This document shows, one piece after another, positions 8,719 to 17,071 of a stretch of 64,000 nt of DNA. Within the stretch, counting starts at the first letter, position 1, and each line of letters starts with the position of its first letter. Both the position numbers and the translations under genes were made by a program. The notes below the pieces were generated by a model. That model saw only the letters and a list, made by a program, of their open reading frames with translations, searched no databases and was not told the DNA's origin. Source of the DNA: an uncultured Bacilli bacterium (GTDB taxonomy: Bacteria > Bacillota_I > Bacilli_A > RF39 > UBA660); the NCBI GenBank assembly GCA_934141245.1, contig CAKPCB010000006.1, forward strand, positions 17,298 through 81,297. The letters are read 5' to 3'.

Positions 8719-8781
8719 ACACTTCACCTCCCATTCACTTCTTAATTCTATATGTAACAATTTTAAAAATTGATTACACCA

Positions 8782-9366
8782 CTACTTAGATTTTTTCATT
8801 CTATATTCATTTAGTAGATTTATTTCATCTTCTGTAAGTTTACTATCATTCTTATAAGTAATTAATATCCATACCATTCCAACCGATATGATTATTAAAA
8901 GTGAAACTACTAAACCAATTGGTTTTTGTAAAAACATAAGTACATTTCCCATACCTTTTAGCTTATATAGATACAAACCTTCAACCGATGATGATTTAAC
9001 TACATTTTCATCTCTGGAATTGTTATTATCACCTTTAGTAACAAACGAAATTTTTCCATTACTATTATTAATCTTTATAATCCTATGAGTTGTAACAGTA
9101 TTATCACTATTTCTAAATGCTATAATATCATTTTCTTTTAAACTATCTACATCAACAATTTTAACAATAGCTAAATCTCCCTTATATAGTTCTTTTTCCA
9201 TTGAACCAGACATAACAATCATAGGTTTATAACCCAAAAAATCCGGAATTCTATCCGGATATATAACTGCTTTTATTAAAATTGTTACAATCGGAACTGC
9301 TAATACAAGTAAAATTAATAATGTCAAAAAATAAATTAAACTAAATCTTTTTTTTACTTTTTTCAT
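8782..9366 (-). CDS. sipW: SipW-type signal peptidase I
   Basis: 194 aa with helices at about 11-33 and 145-168. The motifs are VMSGSMEKELYKGD (catalytic Ser), TVTTHRIIK (His in place of the Lep lysine) and TKGDNNNSRDENVV. These identify an S26B ER/SipW-type peptidase. AGAGGG lies 5 nt before the ATG. It is the first gene of the operon, with a TATAAT promoter upstream. Having two SipW enzymes in one operon suggests each may serve particular partners; this copy adjoins the TasA-like protein at 8068. Confidence 0.93.
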   Translation of the reverse strand: MKKVKKRFSLIYFLTLLILLVLAVPIVTILIKAVIYPDRIPDFLGYKPMIVMSGSMEKELYKGDLAIVKIVDVDSLKENDIIAFRNSDNTVTTHRIIKINNSNGKISFVTKGDNNNSRDENVVKSSSVEGLYLYKLKGMGNVLMFLQKPIGLVVSLLIIISVGMVWILITYKNDSKLTEDEINLLNEYRMKKSK

Positions 9367-9395
9367 AACTACCCTCTATTATTTTACTGTATACA

Positions 9396-9425
9396 ATTAT
9401 ACAACGAGGTGTATTTTTTTTGCAA
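9396..9425 (-). promoter_or_regulatory. Promoter of the SipW/TasA-like operon
   Basis: Minus-strand -10 TATAAT (9396-9401) with TTGCAA about 18 nt upstream, and the sipW start about 30 nt downstream. The rest of 9426-9516 holds AT-rich sequence with no gene. Confidence 0.6.
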
Positions 9426-9516
9426 TAACAAAAGACAAATTTTCATTTATTTTTAAGAAGAAATTATATAAAAAAGAATCAACTTATTTAGTTAATCTCT
9501 TCATAAAAACTATATC

Positions 9517-10431
9517 TTAATTCTTTCTTTTTTTCTTAAAAAACTTTTTCTTTTTATTTAATGTTATCCCACATAATAATGGTTCAATATGAATATTTAC
9601 ATACTTTATATTTAAATTGCTCTTTAATAAATCATTCTCAATATCATCCATTAAATCATGTCCCTCTTTAATTGATAAATTACCATCTACTAATATTTTC
9701 AATACAACTTCATAATAACTACCAAGTTTAAACAACGTACATTCTTCTAAATCAAACGATTGCTTTCTATTCATAATAATATCTTTAACCATATTATTTT
9801 TTTGAGTATCTTGCTCAGCTTCTCCAATCAATAAAGATATGCTTTGTATTAATAATTTAATTCCCATTATAAGAGTTAAAATACCAATTAATATAGACCC
9901 AACCATATCAGAATACTTAAGTATCTTAATACTACTACTAAATTGAGATGCAACTACAACTAATAAAACTAAAAGTGATGAATAAACATCTGTATATGAT
10001 TCTTTTCCAGAAGAAATTAAAATCATATTGTTTAGCTCTCTCCCTTTTTTTATTAATGTATGTGAAACTAAAAATTTAACTGTTATAGTTGTTAATACTA
10101 CTAATAATAAATAAACACTTGGAATTGTATTAGATTTATTAAAGCTATTTTTAAGTATAGAAAATCCCAACGCAAGTATAAAAAGGCTTATTATTAGACT
10201 TGTAATATACTCGATTTTGCCATGTCCCCTTGGGTGGCCATTATCTGCAGGTTTATTAGAAAATCTATCACCAAATATAGCTATAACATCGGTTACTAAA
10301 TCAGATAAAGAATGGATTCCATCAGCAATTAAACTTTTAGTACTAGTTAAAATACCAAATAATATCTTAAATATACATAGAAAAATATTTGTAATTAAAC
10401 TAATCAACATATATTTTGTTGTTTTTCTCAT
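9517..10431 (-). CDS. Cation diffusion facilitator (CDF) metal exporter
   Basis: 304 aa from the ATG at 10429-10431 (AGGTG 7 nt upstream); a longer reading to 10467 would overlap polA. There are six membrane helices. The TM2 metal site is DGIHSLSDLVTD, and the loop GHPRGHGKIEY is typical of the family. The TM5 site reads ESYTDVYS, so the histidine of the Zn-type HxxxD is missing, which is closer to Mn/Fe-type members. The C-terminal ~90 residues form the cytoplasmic dimer domain (VNIHIEPLLCG), followed by a basic tail of Lys residues. It is 17 nt downstream of polA and probably read with it. Confidence 0.88.
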   Translation of the reverse strand: MRKTTKYMLISLITNIFLCIFKILFGILTSTKSLIADGIHSLSDLVTDVIAIFGDRFSNKPADNGHPRGHGKIEYITSLIISLFILALGFSILKNSFNKSNTIPSVYLLLVVLTTITVKFLVSHTLIKKGRELNNMILISSGKESYTDVYSSLLVLLVVVASQFSSSIKILKYSDMVGSILIGILTLIMGIKLLIQSISLLIGEAEQDTQKNNMVKDIIMNRKQSFDLEECTLFKLGSYYEVVLKILVDGNLSIKEGHDLMDDIENDLLKSNLNIKYVNIHIEPLLCGITLNKKKKFFKKKRKN

Positions 10432-10448
10432 CAAATCACACCTAACAC

Positions 10449-13067
10449 TTATTTTGCATCGTACCAATTAATTCCTTCATTTAATTCAACTTTAAGTGGT
10501 ACACTTAATTTATATGTGTTTTCCATTATATTGGTAACTATTTTTCTTACTTTTTCTTTTTCATCGTTTTTAACATTAAATAATAATTCATCATGAACTT
10601 GAATTAACATTTTACTTTGTAATCCTCCTTTTTTAAATTCATCATATATTTCTATCATAGCTTTTTTTATTATATCAGAACTACTTCCTTGAATTGGTGT
10701 ATTTAATGCCATTCTTTCGCCTGAAGATCTAATCATATAGTTTTTATTATTTAATTCATCAATTACTCTTTTCCTATTCATTATAGTTTTAACATAACCA
10801 TCTTCATATGCTCTTCTTATTTCTTCATTCATATATTCTTTTATACCAGGAAATGTATTTAAATATTTATCAATAAATTTTTTTGCACTAGACATATCAA
10901 TATTTAAATCTTCTGACAATCCAAAACTACTAATGCCATATAAAATACCAAAATTAACGGCTTTAGCTTGATATCTTTGCATAGGACTCACTTCCTCCTC
11001 CGGTATTCCAAATATATCACTTGCCGTTTTTCTATGTATATCTTTATTATTTATAAATGCATCTATCAAATTAGTAGCGTTAGACATATGAGCAAATATT
11101 CTAAGTTCTATTTGTGAATAGTCACTAGATAAGATAAATGAATTATCATCTGCAATAAAGGCCTTTCTAATTAATTTACCCTCATCACTCCTAACAGGAA
11201 TATTTTGCAAATTAGGATTTGATGAAGAAAGCCTTCCCGTTCTAGTTAATGTTTGATTAAATATTGTATGAATTCTACCATCATCTTCTACTTCTGCTAA
11301 AAGTCCTATAACATAGTTTCTGTAAAGTTTGAATATTAATCTATACTCCTCTATTTTTGAAACAATCGGATGAAAATCTATTATTTTATCTAAAATATCT
11401 TTGCTAGTAGAAAAGTTATTATCTTTTACTTTTTTAGGATATGGAATGTTTAGTTTAACAAATAGAACTTCAGCTAGTTGTTTTGGAGATGAAATGTTAA
11501 ACTCACCACCTGCACACTCATATATTTCTAAAGTAAGTTTATTCATTCTATCTTCAAGTTCTACTTTTAGATTTTGTAAATACTCTTTATCAAGCTTAAT
11601 ACCAGTTGTTTCCATATCAGCTAAGACATAAGCAAGTGGCATTTCTATATTATTAAATAAATAATCACATTCTTCATTTTTAATACTTTCTAAAACCCTA
11701 TTTCTTGAATCATATATGTATTTAGCTTTTTTCAATACATTTTTTATAACAATATCTTCTTCAGGCATTTTCAACTTACTCTCACTACCAAATATATTTT
11801 CATAAAAATCTATATTAATTCCATTATTGTTCATAATATATGCGATATCATCTTTAATATTTTGATTTAGTAAATAACTAGCAATCATCAAATCATAATT
11901 ACATTTATCTAGGCTTATTTTATCTTTTGTAAATGCATATAATATTTTCTTAATATCATAAGTATATGAATTAAACCCCAAATTTAATAAACTAGGATTA
12001 TTAACAAGCGTTGAATAAGGTATATAATAAGCGGATTTATCATTATATAACCCAATTCCAATGTGTGAAGATTTATGATAATTATATCCAAAATTTTCTA
12101 AATAAATAGAATAATCTCCATCTATTTTAAATTCACTTAAGTTATTATCATTTATTACTTTATAATTTATTTCCTCTTCCACATTAGTATTTAACTTTTC
12201 TTCAGGCAAGTCCATTTTCTTAATTAATGAATAGAATTCAAGTTCTTCTAATATCTCAATATATTTTAATGCATTAATTCCTCTATATTTGATAAGTTCA
12301 AAATCTGTATTGATTGGTACATTTCTACATATAGTAACCAAATCATAGCTTTCATAAGCATTTTCCTTATCAGCAAGCAATTTTTCCTTCACTTTACCTT
12401 TTATACTATCTATATTGTTATAAATACCGTCAAGAGTAGAATATTCTTTAAGCAAAGTTAATGCTGTTTTTTCACCAATACCCTTTACACCTGCAATATT
12501 ATCAGAAGAATCTCCCATAAGTGCTTTTAAATCAATCATTCTTTCTGGTAATATTCCATATGTATCTATAAAAGTTTCTTTTGTCATTCTAATGTTTCCA
12601 ACTTGTTTTAAAAGTTTCACTTCTGTTTCATCACTTATAAGTTGTAAAAGATCTTTGTCACTACTTACTATAACAGAATAAAAATCATCATCTTGTTCTG
12701 CTTTTTCTACAAATGTTCCAATTATATCATCAGCTTCGTAATTATCAATTTCTAAAGGTGTCATACCAAGTGCTTTTACTATTTCCTTTGCAAGTGGAAA
12801 TTGAATTTTTAAATCATCTGGAGTAGCATTTCTACCCCCTTTATAATCAGGATACTTATCATGCCTAAATGTTTTTCCTTTATCAAAAGCCACCATAACA
12901 TAATTTGGTTGTTCTTCATTAACAATTTTATTAAGCATATTAATAAGTCCATACAATCCATTTGTAGGAAATCCTTTAGAATTTCTCATTATGTTTCCAC
13001 TATATGCAGTTGCATAATAACTTCTAAATAACAAGTTGTTTCCATCTATCAAAACTATTTTTTCCAT
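10449..13067 (-). CDS. polA: DNA polymerase I
   Basis: 872 aa from the ATG at 13065-13067, with AGGTG 6 nt upstream (the GTG three codons earlier lies in the ribosome binding site). The N-terminal 5'-3' exonuclease (about 1-290) has LIDGNNLLFRSYYA and GDSSDNIAGVKGIGEKTA. The middle domain (about 300-470) lacks the DxE residues of the proofreading exonuclease, as in many Bacilli. The C-terminal polymerase has motif A DYSQIELRIFAH, motif B RYQAKAVNFGILYG and motif C QVHDE. It functions in Okazaki fragment processing and repair. A terminator separates it from rseP upstream. Confidence 0.97.
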   Translation of the reverse strand: MEKIVLIDGNNLLFRSYYATAYSGNIMRNSKGFPTNGLYGLINMLNKIVNEEQPNYVMVAFDKGKTFRHDKYPDYKGGRNATPDDLKIQFPLAKEIVKALGMTPLEIDNYEADDIIGTFVEKAEQDDDFYSVIVSSDKDLLQLISDETEVKLLKQVGNIRMTKETFIDTYGILPERMIDLKALMGDSSDNIAGVKGIGEKTALTLLKEYSTLDGIYNNIDSIKGKVKEKLLADKENAYESYDLVTICRNVPINTDFELIKYRGINALKYIEILEELEFYSLIKKMDLPEEKLNTNVEEEINYKVINDNNLSEFKIDGDYSIYLENFGYNYHKSSHIGIGLYNDKSAYYIPYSTLVNNPSLLNLGFNSYTYDIKKILYAFTKDKISLDKCNYDLMIASYLLNQNIKDDIAYIMNNNGINIDFYENIFGSESKLKMPEEDIVIKNVLKKAKYIYDSRNRVLESIKNEECDYLFNNIEMPLAYVLADMETTGIKLDKEYLQNLKVELEDRMNKLTLEIYECAGGEFNISSPKQLAEVLFVKLNIPYPKKVKDNNFSTSKDILDKIIDFHPIVSKIEEYRLIFKLYRNYVIGLLAEVEDDGRIHTIFNQTLTRTGRLSSSNPNLQNIPVRSDEGKLIRKAFIADDNSFILSSDYSQIELRIFAHMSNATNLIDAFINNKDIHRKTASDIFGIPEEEVSPMQRYQAKAVNFGILYGISSFGLSEDLNIDMSSAKKFIDKYLNTFPGIKEYMNEEIRRAYEDGYVKTIMNRKRVIDELNNKNYMIRSSGERMALNTPIQGSSSDIIKKAMIEIYDEFKKGGLQSKMLIQVHDELLFNVKNDEKEKVRKIVTNIMENTYKLSVPLKVELNEGINWYDAK

Positions 13068-13114
13068 ATAAATCACCTATAGTTAATTATAACAAATATT
13101 AATATAAAATAAAA

Positions 13115-13140
13115 TGAAAAAAGAGGTCAATGCCTCTTAA
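13115..13140 (-). terminator. Rho-independent terminator after rseP
   Basis: Stem AAGAGG/CCTCTT (13121-13126 with 13133-13138), 6-nt loop, followed on the minus strand by U residues. It overlaps the rseP stop and ends the uppS-cdsA-rseP transcript before polA. Confidence 0.8.
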
Positions 13141-14180
13141 AACAATTTTATTATATCGTTAAACGTTACGTATAAAAGAAGTAACATTAATATAACAAAG
13201 CCAATACTATGTATTATATTTTCAACCTTTGATGATACTGGAGAGCCTTTAATTTTCTCTATTAATAAGAATAATATTCTTCCTCCATCAAATGCTGGAA
13301 ATGGTAAAAGATTGATAAAACCAACATTAACTGATAAAAGTGCAATTAATTGAATTATATTTTCAAATCCAGCAGAAGATGATTCACCAACTATTGAATA
13401 TATTCCAACAGGTCCACTTAAATTCTTAACACTTAATTTACCTGTAAATAATGATTTCACTGTAATAAACATCTGCTTCATCATTGCACCAAATTTAACA
13501 AATGTATATTTAATTGATTTAAAGAAACCTCTTTCAGTACCATTATTAAATGACATACCAAACTTATATGTGTTTACACCATCAACGGTCTCTTTTACTG
13601 GAGTTACTGTATAATCTTTTGTTTCTCCATTTTCTTTTTGCATTTTAAATGTAATTTTATTACCTTTATTATAAATTGCTAAATATATTTGTGCATCATC
13701 CATTGTTGACACTTTATGTCCATTTATAGAAACTATTTTATCGCCATCATTAATTCCTGCTTGATATGCTGGATAATTAGGTAATACAGATGTTACAGTT
13801 GCATCTAAAATTGGTGCTCCCCAAATTAATGCATATATAAATAGTAGTAATAAAGCTAGTAAAAAATTATTACCTGCGCCAAAAAACATAATTAAAAATC
13901 TTTGCCATACCGGTTTAGAATACAACTTTCTATCTTTTGGAATCTTTTTGTCATCTTCAACTTCTTCCCCTGCAAGTTGAACAAATCCACCAATTGGTAT
14001 AGCTCTTATACAATAATCAGTTTCTTTATCTTTACCCTTTTTGGTAAACAAAGCTGGTCCCATTCCTAATGAAAATTCATAAACATATACTCCAAACATC
14101 TTTGAGAATATAAAGTGACCAAATTCATGAACTATAATAATAATTCCTAATATAATTATAAAATAAATTAATGTTAACAT
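13137..14180 (-). CDS. rseP: RseP/RasP site-2 intramembrane metalloprotease
   Basis: 347 aa. The zinc site is HEFGH at residues 18-22 in the first helix and the third zinc ligand is in LLPFPAFDGGRI near residue 300. A single PDZ domain lies at about 110-190 (TSVLPNYPAYQAGINDGD). It cleaves anti-sigma factors and remnant signal peptides within the membrane. AAGGAGAG lies 4 nt before the ATG. It is the third gene of uppS-cdsA-rseP; in Bacillus dxr sits between cdsA and rasP, but here the gap is only 11 nt. Confidence 0.95.
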   Translation of the reverse strand: MLTLIYFIIILGIIIIVHEFGHFIFSKMFGVYVYEFSLGMGPALFTKKGKDKETDYCIRAIPIGGFVQLAGEEVEDDKKIPKDRKLYSKPVWQRFLIMFFGAGNNFLLALLLLFIYALIWGAPILDATVTSVLPNYPAYQAGINDGDKIVSINGHKVSTMDDAQIYLAIYNKGNKITFKMQKENGETKDYTVTPVKETVDGVNTYKFGMSFNNGTERGFFKSIKYTFVKFGAMMKQMFITVKSLFTGKLSVKNLSGPVGIYSIVGESSSAGFENIIQLIALLSVNVGFINLLPFPAFDGGRILFLLIEKIKGSPVSSKVENIIHSIGFVILMLLLLYVTFNDIIKLF

Positions 14181-14191
14181 AAAACTCTCCT

Positions 14192-15010
14192 TTATAAAAC
14201 ACTTAAAAATAATAGAAATGCTAAAACAATAAATATTATGCTATCTAATCTATCTAGTATTCCACCATGACCCGGAATTAAATTAGAAAAATCTTTAGTG
14301 TTGTAATATCTCTTTATAGCGGAGAATACTAAATCACCAATCTGACCAATAATAGTTAATATTAATGTCATTGAAGCAACCGCAAATATACTAGCTGTTG
14401 GATCTATAAATTCTAAAAAGTATATTGATGCAACAACAGTACCCATTATAGAACCACCAATTGCACCCTCTATTGTTTTATTAGGAGAAATAGATTCAGC
14501 TAATTTATGCTTTCCTATTTTTCTTCCAGTCAAAAGTGCATAAGTATCAGTAATTGTTGCAATTAAGAATATATATATTATGTATTCTAAACTATAATTT
14601 CTAATTGCAATTATAAGTGTAAAACTAATACCAATAAAAAGTGTTGCACCAATCAAATACAAAGCATCATTAAAACTATATTTTTTACTATCATTTATAA
14701 AAATAATTGGTGCTATATAAGTAAATATCAATATAGATAATAATCTATAATCCAAATAAAACATCAGGTTATGATTAAATGTTTGATAATTAACTTTATA
14801 ATTTGTTATAACAAAAAATAAAACCATTATATAAGAAAGCACTTCCATTATAAATGGAAATTTTTTCTTTTTACTCCTAGCATTTATTATTTCATACAAG
14901 CCCATACATGCAACAACAGTCATAAGTATAGCAAATGCCACATTTCCAATTAATAATATTGGTATAAATATTGCAAGTAAAACAACTGCACTAAGTATTC
15001 TTTGTTTCAT
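14192..15010 (-). CDS. cdsA: Phosphatidate cytidylyltransferase
   Basis: 272 aa, about eight membrane helices. The C-terminal CDP-diglyceride synthetase signature is present (SPNKTIEGAIGG and PGHGGILDRLDSI). It makes CDP-diacylglycerol from phosphatidate and CTP for phospholipid synthesis. GGAGG lies 8 nt before the ATG. It overlaps the end of uppS by 20 bp, so the two are translationally coupled. Confidence 0.96.
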   Translation of the reverse strand: MKQRILSAVVLLAIFIPILLIGNVAFAILMTVVACMGLYEIINARSKKKKFPFIMEVLSYIMVLFFVITNYKVNYQTFNHNLMFYLDYRLLSILIFTYIAPIIFINDSKKYSFNDALYLIGATLFIGISFTLIIAIRNYSLEYIIYIFLIATITDTYALLTGRKIGKHKLAESISPNKTIEGAIGGSIMGTVVASIYFLEFIDPTASIFAVASMTLILTIIGQIGDLVFSAIKRYYNTKDFSNLIPGHGGILDRLDSIIFIVLAFLLFLSVL

Positions 15011-15722
15011 CTTTTATTCCTCCGAATCTTCTATCTCGCCTTTGATACTCCAAAAGAGCTTTATCAAATTCTTCCTCTTTAAAATCAGGAAAATACACAT
15101 CTGCAAAATATAATTCACTATATGCTAAACTATATAACATAAAATTACTTATTCGCTCTTCACCACTAGTTCTAATCAAAAAATCTATTGGCTCCAAGTC
15201 ATTATATAAATATTTATAAAAACTATTTTTATTTAAAAAATCTAAATCCAAGTCTCCATTTTTGTAATCTTCGGCAATTCTTTTACTTGCATCAATTATT
15301 TCTTCCTGTCCACCATAATTCAAGCAAATGTTTAATATTCCTCCAGTATTGTTTTTAGTAACATCTTGAATATAACTAATTGCGTCAATAACATCATTTC
15401 TTAATCTTTCTCTTCTTCCAGAGATTAAAACTTTAATATTATTTTTAGTAAATTTCTTTGCTTCTTTTTTAAAATGTTTGACAATCAAATTCATCAAATA
15501 ATCAACTTCATCTTTACTTCTTGAAAAATTTTCAGTTGAAAAAGCAAAAACGCTTAAAATCTTAATTCCTTTTTTTAATACATACTCAGAAAGTCTTTGA
15601 AGGTTTCTACTTCCTTCAAGATGACCTTCACTTCTTACTTTGCCTCTTTTTTTTGCCCATCTACCATTACCATCCATTATTATAGCAACGTGATTAGGTA
15701 AATTATATAATTTATTATCCAT
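14991..15722 (-). CDS. uppS: Isoprenyl transferase (undecaprenyl diphosphate synthase)
   Basis: 243 aa, cis-prenyltransferase family. The signature HVAIIMDGNGRWAKKRG lies at residues 11-27, followed by SVFAFSTENFSR and the C-terminal LIRTSGEERISNFM and RDRRFGG. It makes the C55 lipid carrier for peptidoglycan and other wall polymers. It is the first gene of uppS-cdsA-rseP; frr, which often precedes it, is not present. The 100 bp upstream (15723-15824) hold the facing terminator of rpsP-khpA. Confidence 0.97.
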   Translation of the reverse strand: MDNKLYNLPNHVAIIMDGNGRWAKKRGKVRSEGHLEGSRNLQRLSEYVLKKGIKILSVFAFSTENFSRSKDEVDYLMNLIVKHFKKEAKKFTKNNIKVLISGRRERLRNDVIDAISYIQDVTKNNTGGILNICLNYGGQEEIIDASKRIAEDYKNGDLDLDFLNKNSFYKYLYNDLEPIDFLIRTSGEERISNFMLYSLAYSELYFADVYFPDFKEEEFDKALLEYQRRDRRFGGIKDETKNT

Positions 15723-15802
15723 TTTTTACTCCATCCTACATTGACAATTATAATATATTTTTAAAGCAAGCTCAATATAAAATAATTTTTTTATGAGTTA
15801 AT

Positions 15803-15842
15803 TTAAAAAAAATATTGATAATTACTAAAAACTATCAATATT
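15803..15842 (-). terminator. Rho-independent terminator of rpsP-khpA
   Basis: Ten-bp stem AATATTGATA/TATCAATATT (15811-15820 with 15833-15842) followed on the minus strand by U residues. It overlaps the khpA stop region, so rimM and trmD, which follow in Bacillus, are not in this operon. Confidence 0.8.
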
Positions 15843-16073
15843 TATTTTTACTTTTTTATTATCATTTAAATAGCTACTTGCTTGTACTATAGTTCTAACC
15901 GCATTAGCATTTCTACCTGCTTTTCCTATAACTCTACCAATATCTTCACTATCTACCATGACTTGAATTAAAACAGTATTTTCCTCATCAGTTTCAAACT
16001 CTTTTACACTTACTAAGTCTTTGTTAACTGCAAGTGCTTTTACAAGTTTTTCAGTCAATAATACTAAATCCAT
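15825..16073 (-). CDS. khpA: KhpA, KH-domain RNA-binding protein
   Basis: 82 aa single KH domain with the GxxG loop in IGRVIGKAGRNANAVRT. This is the KhpA/YlqC family, which partners KhpB/Jag in RNA binding and in controlling cell size in streptococci. It lies 3 nt after rpsP in the same transcript, the usual Bacilli arrangement. Confidence 0.93.
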   Translation of the reverse strand: MDLVLLTEKLVKALAVNKDLVSVKEFETDEENTVLIQVMVDSEDIGRVIGKAGRNANAVRTIVQASSYLNDNKKVKINIDSF

Positions 16074-16076
16074 ATA

Positions 16077-16349
16077 TTAGTTACCTTTTTTTGAATCAGC
16101 AAATTTCTTAATGATTCCTGCTTTGCTTAACAAGTTCTTTGCTGTATCAGTTGGAACAGCACCATTTTTAAGCCATTTTAAAGCAACTTCTTCATTAATT
16201 TTTATATCTGCAGGATTTTTATTAGGATCATAAGTACCTATTAATTCATTATATTTTCCATCTCTAGGACTTCTTGAATCACTTGCAACTATTCTGTAAA
16301 CAGGTTTCTTTTTAGCACCCATTCTTGTTAATCTAATTTTAACTGCCAT
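16077..16349 (-). CDS. rpsP: 30S ribosomal protein S16
   Basis: 90 aa. It starts [19 protein letters not shown], the canonical S16 N-terminus, followed by [14 protein letters not shown]. The protein binds 16S rRNA early in 30S assembly. It is preceded by a consensus promoter (16375-16403) and AGGAGG. Confidence 0.98.
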   Translation of the reverse strand: MAVKIRLTRMGAKKKPVYRIVASDSRSPRDGKYNELIGTYDPNKNPADIKINEEVALKWLKNGAVPTDTAKNLLSKAGIIKKFADSKKGN

Positions 16350-16374
16350 AGTATATACCTCCTCGTTCTAGTCA

Positions 16375-16403
16375 ATTATACGACAATAAAATTTTGCTGT
16401 CAA
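16375..16403 (-). promoter_or_regulatory. Consensus sigma-A promoter of rpsP-khpA
   Basis: Minus-strand TTGACA (16398-16403), exactly 17-nt spacer, TATAAT (16375-16380). Both hexamers are perfect. The -35 lies inside one arm of the inverted repeat at 16396-16421 and overlaps the stop codon of the membrane protein gene upstream (16400). Confidence 0.85.
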
Positions 16404-16421
16404 CAGTTTTTTGTTGACAGC
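16396..16421. repeat. Ten-bp perfect inverted repeat at the end of the DUF1461-type gene
   Basis: GCTGTCAACA (16396-16405), 6-nt T-rich loop, TGTTGACAGC (16412-16421), flanked by AAAATTTT on both sides. On the minus strand it can fold as a terminator-like hairpin for the SepM/DUF1461 transcript, with a weak AAAATTTT tail. It also contains the rpsP -35 hexamer. Confidence 0.65.
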
Positions 16422-17071
16422 TGATAAAATTTTTTAATCATACCTATAACTAATATTGATAATATTATATATAATAAAATAGAAGTAAATATAAATGCCT
16501 TGTCCATTCCATATGTACATACATTTATCATTATAGATGAATCACTAAAAAACAGCATATTCTTATCGCCAAATATTATATCATGAAAAATATTCCAAAA
16601 CTTAGAAAAATTTATAGCTGTAAACACACCTGAAATAGTTAATATTATCATAGTAAACATAAATCCAATAATATTAAACCTAATACCATCAAACTTAAAA
16701 CATATAAAGTTTGCTAGCATTATTAAATACAGAATAAATGATATATTTCGAAGTACTATAAGTTTTTGATAAATTTCTTTTACATATTCCATATGTTGAA
16801 CTTCATCCTCATTAAAGCTATCAAACTGAAGTAAGTCCTCTTCAAGTACAAGCTTGTTGGTTCTTCCCTCCATAAAATCAACTAATTGTTTTATAACACC
16901 ATAACACTGTTCACTATTAATCCCTAGTTTATCTTCTATATTCACAATGTCATAATATTTAATAAAAAATGTTTTACTGTTAAGTAGAATTTGAACACTA
17001 GTAAAGTATAGCATTATAAAAAAAGAAATTGAAACCATTCCAAAGAAGATGTTTCTAAATATCCTATGCAT
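16400..17071 (-). CDS. DUF1461/TIGR01906-type integral membrane protein
   Basis: 223 aa with four membrane helices: about 8-28, 108-128, 138-160 and 195-217. The region EDEVQHMEYVKEIYQKL followed by the SKFWNIFHDIIFGD segment matches the TIGR01906 family pattern (HMxDVxxL and FxxFHxIxFxxNxW). Function is unknown; the family occurs widely in Firmicutes, often next to cell-envelope genes. It overlaps the end of the SepM-like gene by 8 bp. GGAGG lies 9 nt before the ATG. Confidence 0.8.
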   Translation of the reverse strand: MHRIFRNIFFGMVSISFFIMLYFTSVQILLNSKTFFIKYYDIVNIEDKLGINSEQCYGVIKQLVDFMEGRTNKLVLEEDLLQFDSFNEDEVQHMEYVKEIYQKLIVLRNISFILYLIMLANFICFKFDGIRFNIIGFMFTMIILTISGVFTAINFSKFWNIFHDIIFGDKNMLFFSDSSIMINVCTYGMDKAFIFTSILLYIILSILVIGMIKKFYQLSTKNC

